NCBI RefSeq assembly: GCF_000003855.2
Contig: NW_003101677.1
Span: 58,922-122,921 of the forward strand
Direction of reading: 5' to 3'
DNA from: Blastomyces gilchristii SLH14081
Lineage: Eukaryota; Ascomycota; Eurotiomycetes; Onygenales; Ajellomycetaceae
Length of the DNA: 64,000 nucleotides
The notes below the pieces were generated by a model, which did not search any database, was not told the origin of the DNA, and was given only the letters and a program-made list of their open reading frames with translations. Position 1 is the first letter of the stretch. Each line of letters starts with the position of its first letter. The position numbers and the translations under genes were made by a program. Below, in pieces: positions 58,238 to 64,000 of this stretch.

Positions 58238-58743
58238 TAGACTGGCCGCCGGGACCATGAATTTCACATTTGGTCCCATTTGGTCTGGTCCCATACATTT
58301 CTTGGCGTGAATCCCGCTGGGACTAGTCATTAAAAAAACATGCAAAGTGACCATATATGAGATCTTAAAATGAAACCATGACTTGAAAAAAATGAGAAAG
58401 TGGTCCCATTTGGTTCCATTTAGTCCCATTCTTGGCATAAAGTTACTATTTTTAGACATTTTAAGGTTTTTTTTAGACTATTTTTAATTTTTTAAAAAGT
58501 AACACTTTTTGGTAACACTCAAATGAGATTTAAAGTCATTTAAAGCAATAAAAATAATTTAAATTGAGAAGTGGAAATCATGGTCTCATTTGGAAAATGT
58601 GACAAGAGTAGACAGTAAGTCCCACTGGAACAGTATGGGACTACTATTGAATGTTAAAACCGTGTAATGGGATCGGTCGAATTGGTAATGGGACTATCAA
58701 AAAATCTGGTCCTGGTCCCAGACACGGTCACACGGTCAGTCTA
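58238..58743 (+). mobile_element. hAT-type MITE, 506 bp, nearly unmutated copy
   Basis: TAGACTGGCCGCCGGGACC...GGTCACACGGTCAGTCTA, with perfect duplication GACAGTAT (58230-58237, 58744-58751). It keeps GGTCCC, CCGG and CG sites altered in every other copy, so it can serve as the reference sequence. It lies between the gypsy-4 protease and RT. The 90-codon minus frame 58187-58459 inside it has no family resemblance and, by copy comparison, is not conserved. Confidence 0.95.
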
Positions 58744-61700
58744 GACAGTATCATCTCACTGATGAAGAGATAGTAATAGTGAAATCTGAAGAGTTTCATC
58801 AGAAGAATCTTGAGAAAAAGATAGAGTTAATATACTGTATAGTAGATGACTGAGACTTGAGAACAGGTGAAGAAGTCATCACTCTCACTACAAGATTAGC
58901 AGCAGTATCTGTTATTGAAGATAGATGTATATAATATCTCTTTACAGATTATAAGAATGTCTTTTCAGAAAGAGAAGTAGTGAAGTTTTCTGATATCAAG
59001 ATGTAATATAAGATTTGTCTTGAAGATGATGTAACAGTGCTATACAGATCTCTTTATAACTTGTCTGTAAAGAAATTAAATATTCTGTGTAAATATCTTG
59101 AGAAAGCATAATCAAAAAACTGAATACACTTATCAAAGAGTCTGACAGAGATGTCTATACTCTTTATACTCAAGAAGAACAGTAGACTATGTCTATGTAT
59201 AGACTACAGAGGCCTCAAAATGATGATGATTAAGAATCACTATTCATTATCATTAATTGACAAGATGATCAACTGATTATCTGAAGCAAAGATGTTCTCA
59301 AAAATTAATATATAAGATGTCTATCATAGAATCAGAGTTAATGAAGACAACATTTGAAAAACAGCTTTTTATACTAAGTACAGCAATTTTGAATATCTTG
59401 TTTTATCTTTTAATCTTTGTAATACTTCAGTTATCTTTCAGATCTATATAAATGAGACACTGTAAGGCCTTGTCAACATCTTCTGCATAGTATACTTAAA
59501 TAACATTCTAATCTTCTTAAAAACAGAGAAAGAACACAATATTCATATTCAAGAAGTGTTGAGTTGCTTGAGACAGTATCAACTCTATGTAAATACTGAA
59601 AAATGCTCATTCTACATGCAGAAGATTGATTTCTTAGATTATATTATTAAGATGAACAGCATTTCAATGAACAGAAGTCAGGTCTCTGTCATTGAGAACT
59701 GACCAGCACTGCAGATGTATCATGAGATGCAGATGTTTCTAGAATTTGTGAATTTCTACAGATAATTCATCTATACATATTCATGAATTACTGCCTCTCT
59801 TACAGATATGTTAAAGAGAAGTGTGAAAGACAGAAAAACAGAACTATTTATTCTTACTCAAGATATTATGCAGATATTTACAGAATTAAAACAAGCTTTT
59901 ACAGATATTATAATACTGAATCACTTTAACTCTGACTTACTCAGTTAGTATGAGACTGATGTATTCAGAAATGAAATCTATGAAATCTTTTCACAGTTGA
60001 CACTGAAGACCTTTCAATATTAAAAGAATCAGAGAATAATCATCTCTGAGAATACAGATAATGAAATATCTGTGAGAGAAGACTTATTCACAGAGTCTAT
60101 AAGACACTGTGAATAAAGATCAGTGATCTTCTTCTTCAAGAAGTTATTACTTATACAGAGAAGATATGATATTCATAATCAAGAGATATTAGTAATTGTT
60201 GAATTCTTTAAGATCTGATGACATTATCTTCAGAGTAGTAAGTATTCAGTGCAAGTTCTCACTGATTATACAAATCTATGTTACTTCTTAACAACAAAGA
60301 GCTTGATAGAATGTTAAGTCAGATGAGCAGAGCTGCTTTCAGAGTATGATTTCTATATTTAATATTATTCAGATTAGCTTAATTCTGCTAACACACTGTC
60401 TAGACAGTCTGATTATAATATTATTAATGTAAAGAAGAATTCTATAAAAGAATCTCTGTCATCACTACAGAAGAAGCTGGCTGCAGAGAATTGAGATTCT
60501 CTGAAGCTTAGAAACAGCACTGATAAGGCAGCTGCACAACTCAGTATAGAAGATGAAAGAAAATCTGAGTCTCTGCAGAGAACTGACACTGAAGATAATA
60601 AGTCTCTCATATTATATCTTACTATTATTGAATTGATAAAGAATGAAACAGTCTATAATCTTTTAACTCAACTACTTTTAAAATTCATTGATAAGTTACA
60701 GAAGAGAGATATCTCTACTATAGCTTGAATTCAGAAGTTGAAGAAGAAAGAATCTGATTTAAACTTAAAAGAGACAGACTCTGAGCAGAGCAGTGCTGCT
60801 AAGAAATCAAGTCACTAATAACTAGAAGAATGTGAACTTCTACTGCTGAATAATTCAGTCTTCATTTCTCATAGTAGAGTGATGTATCAGAAGTTATTAA
60901 GAATTCATTATAATAATTCTTATACAGAACACTTCAGATTAGAGAAGACTGAAAAGCTTTTAAAATGTAAATACATTTGAAACAAGCTTCAGATAGATGT
61001 CAAAGAGTATGTTAAGACTTATAATATCTGTTAAAGAATAAAGATCTCACAGTATAAGTAATACAGTGAGTTGATATCACTGTCTGTTTCAAAGAGCTTA
61101 TGACAGAATCTATTAATAAATTTCATAGTTGATCTGCTGAAGTCAACAAGAGTCAAAGAATATAACTCAATTTTGATCATTGTTAATTATTTTATAAAGA
61201 TGATAAAATATATCTCTACTTATAAAAAGATTAAAGCCTCTGAATTGACTGACCTGTTTTTAAATATCATTATTCATAATCACAGTGCTCTGAAATCATT
61301 GATAACAGATTAAGAATTCCTCTTTATCAGTAAATACTGGTCAGCTTTTTACTATCATCTTATAATAAGATGTTTCCTGAGTACTGCATTTCATCTGCAG
61401 ACAGATGATCAGACTGAACATCAGAATCAGACAGTAGAACAGCATCTTTAAGCATTCTATTTATATTATCAGAATGATTGACTTAAACATCTTCTGACTG
61501 CTGAATTTATATATAATAATGTAAAGAATGTAATCTTAAAAGTATCTTCTTTCTATGCTTATTATGAATATAATTCTTTGTTACTCAGTAATGTCACAGA
61601 CAACATTTCAAAGAGAGAGATAGATAGTCAGAATATTAAACAGATACAGAGAACAGAGTATTTCTCAGTGTCAGAAGTAAAAGTGAGATTGAAACTTTTG

Positions 61701-62190
61701 AATAAAATTCATGAGAAGATGATGAAAAGTATCTGCTATGTTCAGAAGTAGTAAACAGAATACTATAATTGAAAACATCTTTTAATAAAGTTCTCAATAG
61801 AAAATCAAGTGCTACTTTCAGTAAAGAATATCAAGATAATAAGATTATATAAGAAGCTTAGTAAGTAATGACTAGAATCTTTTCTGATAACAAGAGTGAT
61901 GAATAAGCAGATATATAAGTTGAAATTACTCACAGAATTGAAATCAATTTATTCTGTTTTTCATATTTTCTATTTAAAGCTCTATAAGCAATGTTCTGAG
62001 ACAGAGCTGTCTCAGTCAGATAGTATTAAGATCAAGAATAATACTGAATATCTTATAAAGAAAATATTGAATAAGTAAACATATTACAGCAAGCTTCAAT
62101 ATCTCATTAAATAAGAAAATTATTCATTGTCAGAGAATTCATGAGAATCACTTGAGTATTTGAAAAATGCTGAGAAAGAGATTGCAAGCT
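58744..62190 (+). pseudogene. Gypsy-4 pol remnant: RT, RNase H, integrase, chromodomain
   Basis: RT begins near 59150 with RLCLCIDYRGLKMMMIKNHY. The YLDD box is YLNN (59493-59504), both catalytic Asp lost by G-to-A. The RNase H region (about 59930-60400) is poorly preserved. Integrase spans about 60890-61700: YFIKMIKYI, then SLITD (second Asp) and QTDDQTEHQNQ (catalytic Glu). At about 62060-62190 a clear chromodomain reads YSKLQYLIK[W]ENYSLSENS[W]E, with bracketed residues now stops. A 60-codon open stretch is at 61896-62078. Confidence 0.87.
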
Positions 62191-62270
62191 ATGAGACAGC
62201 TAGTAAAGATTACTCTGTTACATATCAGAGACATTGAATAAGAAATACTGCTTAAGACTTCTCATTTTTT

Positions 62271-63116
62271 CTCAAAGAGTTTTTTCAGAGATGATCTTGC
62301 AGTGATAAGCTGACATCTTGTAAACTCTGTAACACTCTTCTTCTATTTTCTCTTAAAGAATTTTTTAGAAGTTTAACAAGACTATATAAGTGTAAAATTC
62401 CTGAAGTGATTAAAGAAAAGAAATATTTGAAATTAATAAAAAGATTAATATTATTGATTTGCAGACTGCTGCTATTCTAATAAGACTGCAGTTCACTGAA
62501 AAAGTAAAAAAGAGAGATCAGACCTTACTTATTAATAATCACATTCTTATCAAACTTATTCTTCACTGTTGAAGTCTCTGATACTGATATCTTTATCTGT
62601 CAAGAAGTTAGTACTGCAGCACTGTAGAAGAATATGAGAAATATATGAAATATTAACTTATTAACTTATAAAGCATCTCAGTTATCTGTTTCAATTAAAG
62701 TGAGATTCTCTTCAATCAGTGATTAATCTTCATAACACTTTCAACAGCAGTACTGATCAATTCTTTCTTAAGATCAGTCATTCTGAGATATTTTTTCATC
62801 TCAGAGATTCATACTTTTGTCTTCTTTTACAGACAAGCAAGAGAGACCTTCTCAGTCTTGGCAGAATCTGTTAACACTTAAAGCTCTGAGATTCTCACTC
62901 TGTACTGCTTGAGTATCTGAGCTTCTTATCAGAGCTGATATAATGTCTTTCTGTGAGATAATACTTACAGAGAGACAGAAGTTGTTGTTATAGATACAAT
63001 AAAAATAATGAGAGTGAGAGAAGAAGTAGATGTATAAGATCTCTTCTTTCTTCAGCTGCTTAGCATAGTGCAGACATGTGATAATACTGATCAGAAACTA
63101 CACTGAAGCCTTCTCA
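62271..63116. other. No gene recognised; possible gypsy-4 3' region
   Basis: AT-rich and stop-filled. No LTR pair and no domain seen. CTGCTGCTATTCTAATAAGACTGCAG near 62468 is weakly palindromic. Confidence 0.3.
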
Positions 63117-63608
63117 CAGAGTGAAGATAAAGAGACTGTAGAACTCTATGAACTCAATTCAGCAGCATTCTGAGCAGGGCTCAGATGTATCATAAGAGAG
63201 AAACTATGAATTGAGCTTCTCAGAGCTGCTATTTCTGAAATTAAGCTCTTCTCAAGATTCTCTCTGAATGATCACACAGGGTCATACATCACTGTGTTGA
63301 CTGAAAAGGAGAATGATGTTATGACAGTGATGAAGAGAGCAGAGAAAGAACTGAACACAGATGAACTGACTGACAGAAGAGATGACATCTCACTGTAAGA
63401 CACAGTGACTACTGCCACAGCTGTAAGAGAAGTAGAAGAAGAAGAAGAAGATATGACAATAAGAGCAGTGCTTCTGCAGCTTATTGACACTGCTGTCTCT
63501 GTCTTCAACCTGGCTTTCTTGATAGTCACAGAGATCACAGCTGTACTACAAAGACATTTGATCACTAGAAAATGTCAGAATAAGCTCTTTATTATCTTTC
63601 AAGAATGA
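63117..63608 (+). pseudogene. Unidentified coding-like remnant
   Basis: About 164 codons in one plus frame with only three stops (TGA, TGA, TAA), unusually open for this window. The sequence is acidic and helical: ELYELNSAAF, IELLRAAISEIKLFSRF, then VREVEEEEEDM, then a hydrophobic helix (VSVFNLAFLIVTEITAVL). The minus-strand frame 63272-63565 is its low-complexity shadow. No family recognised. It may be a post-pol ORF of gypsy-4, like the one in gypsy-3, or an unrelated gene remnant. Confidence 0.4.
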
Positions 63609-64000
63609 TACTCTCATACACTTACTGTTATAATTGAGAGAAGAAAGAAGAAAAATATGTTATAAAGAGAGAGAATCTTTTTAAAAAATCCTATCACTAC
63701 TGTTAGTAATATCTCTAAAATATATCACTTTTGCAGAGAATTTCATATATAGAACAGAATATGATGAGAGATCTGTAAGTTTCTTATTAACTATATTTTT
63801 CACATTTCAAATCAATATATAAGAAACTCACTTATCATATGTTTAATTTGAATAGAGATAAGAAAGAAAGATCTACACAGTCAGCAGAAAAACTCATCTA
63901 TTTCTTTATATCACACACAGTATATACACTGTCAATGAATTGATAATTATTACTATATAATAAAGATAACTTCTAATTCAGTAATCTTGAGAGTATTGAG
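63609..64000. other. No feature seen
   Basis: AT-rich, no domain, repeat or RNA gene recognised up to the window edge. Confidence 0.4.

Larger units (their letters stand above)
57010..62270 (+). mobile_element. Gypsy-4: Ty3/gypsy chromovirus-type element, LTRs not found
   Basis: Plus-strand gag with zinc knuckle, protease, RT, RNase H, integrase and chromodomain in the usual order, interrupted by a MITE at 58238-58743. Gag and pol are in different frames (2 mod 3 and 0 mod 3). The left end meets gypsy-3 head-to-head; no LTR is apparent on either side, so both ends may be lost or too mutated to recognise. Stops are common. Confidence 0.85.

Noticed and set aside
58187..58459. A 90-codon ORF in the MITE
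   Set aside because: The other copies have several stops in this frame even at sites not explained by constraint, and MITEs of this type are non-coding.
1..64000. TGA read as Trp suggested a mitochondrial-type or reassigned genetic code
   Set aside because: TAA and TAG also interrupt the same domains at Gln/Arg sites, and copies of one element differ in which Trp codons are TGG or TGA. That fits mutation, not reassignment. Nuclear-type transposons fill the window.

Overview
The window looks like transposon-only, strongly AT-rich nuclear DNA from a filamentous fungus. The element mix (Tad1/I-like LINEs with RNase H, chromodomain Ty3/gypsy elements, Fot1/pogo and hAT DNA transposons, tRNA-headed SINEs) and pervasive C-to-T decay of repeats suggest a Pezizomycotina ascomycete with a RIP-like process, but I cannot name the genus. 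I found no convincing host gene. Nearly every open frame is a remnant of an element whose Trp codons (TGG) have become TGA. Reading through TGA, and some TAA/TAG, recovers gag, reverse transcriptase (RT), RNase H, integrase and transposase domains.

Layout. 1-3133: LINE on the minus strand (ORF1 zinc knuckles, ORF2 endonuclease). 3842-4771: an unclassified repeat ('family X'), with a second copy at 48691-49635. 4772-12925: a minus-strand gypsy element ('gypsy-2 prime') split by a complete chromodomain gypsy element ('gypsy-1', 5283-10983, 5-bp target duplication). 12926-14770: two nested hAT copies. 14771-15725: LINE fragment. 15832-18036: Fot1/pogo element carrying a LINE 3' end. 18037-20844: 3' part of 'gypsy-3' with its LTR. 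20845-21295 and 31461-33563 are two halves of one LINE ('LINE D'), separated by a complete 10.2-kb 'gypsy-2' (21296-31460). Gypsy-2 contains a 499-bp assembly gap and a 1.9-kb tRNA-headed chimeric retroposon (29053-30940).

Right half. 33564-36000: minus-strand hAT transposase. 36360-37170: coiled-coil ORF remnant. 38921-40613: second Fot1. 40893-45048: a mosaic of hAT-derived MITEs, gypsy-3 LTR pieces, gag-like remnants and a short LINE end. 45057-48690: hAT element with two nested MITEs and a fairly fresh LINE ('LINE E'). 49636-57000: minus-strand gypsy-3 with a MITE and a SINE that itself carries a MITE. 57010-62270: plus-strand chromodomain 'gypsy-4' with a nearly unmutated MITE. 62271-64000: unclassified, with one coding-like remnant.

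The elements interact. LINE 3' ends and the SINE share a tail ending in (AAT)n, so the LINE machinery probably mobilises the SINEs. The hAT elements and the 506-bp MITEs share terminal sequence, so hAT transposase probably mobilised the MITEs. Comparing copies shows that decay is almost entirely C-to-T/G-to-A and falls preferentially on C followed by C or G, while CA is largely spared. That differs from the classic CpA preference of RIP and is the most interesting global signal here.
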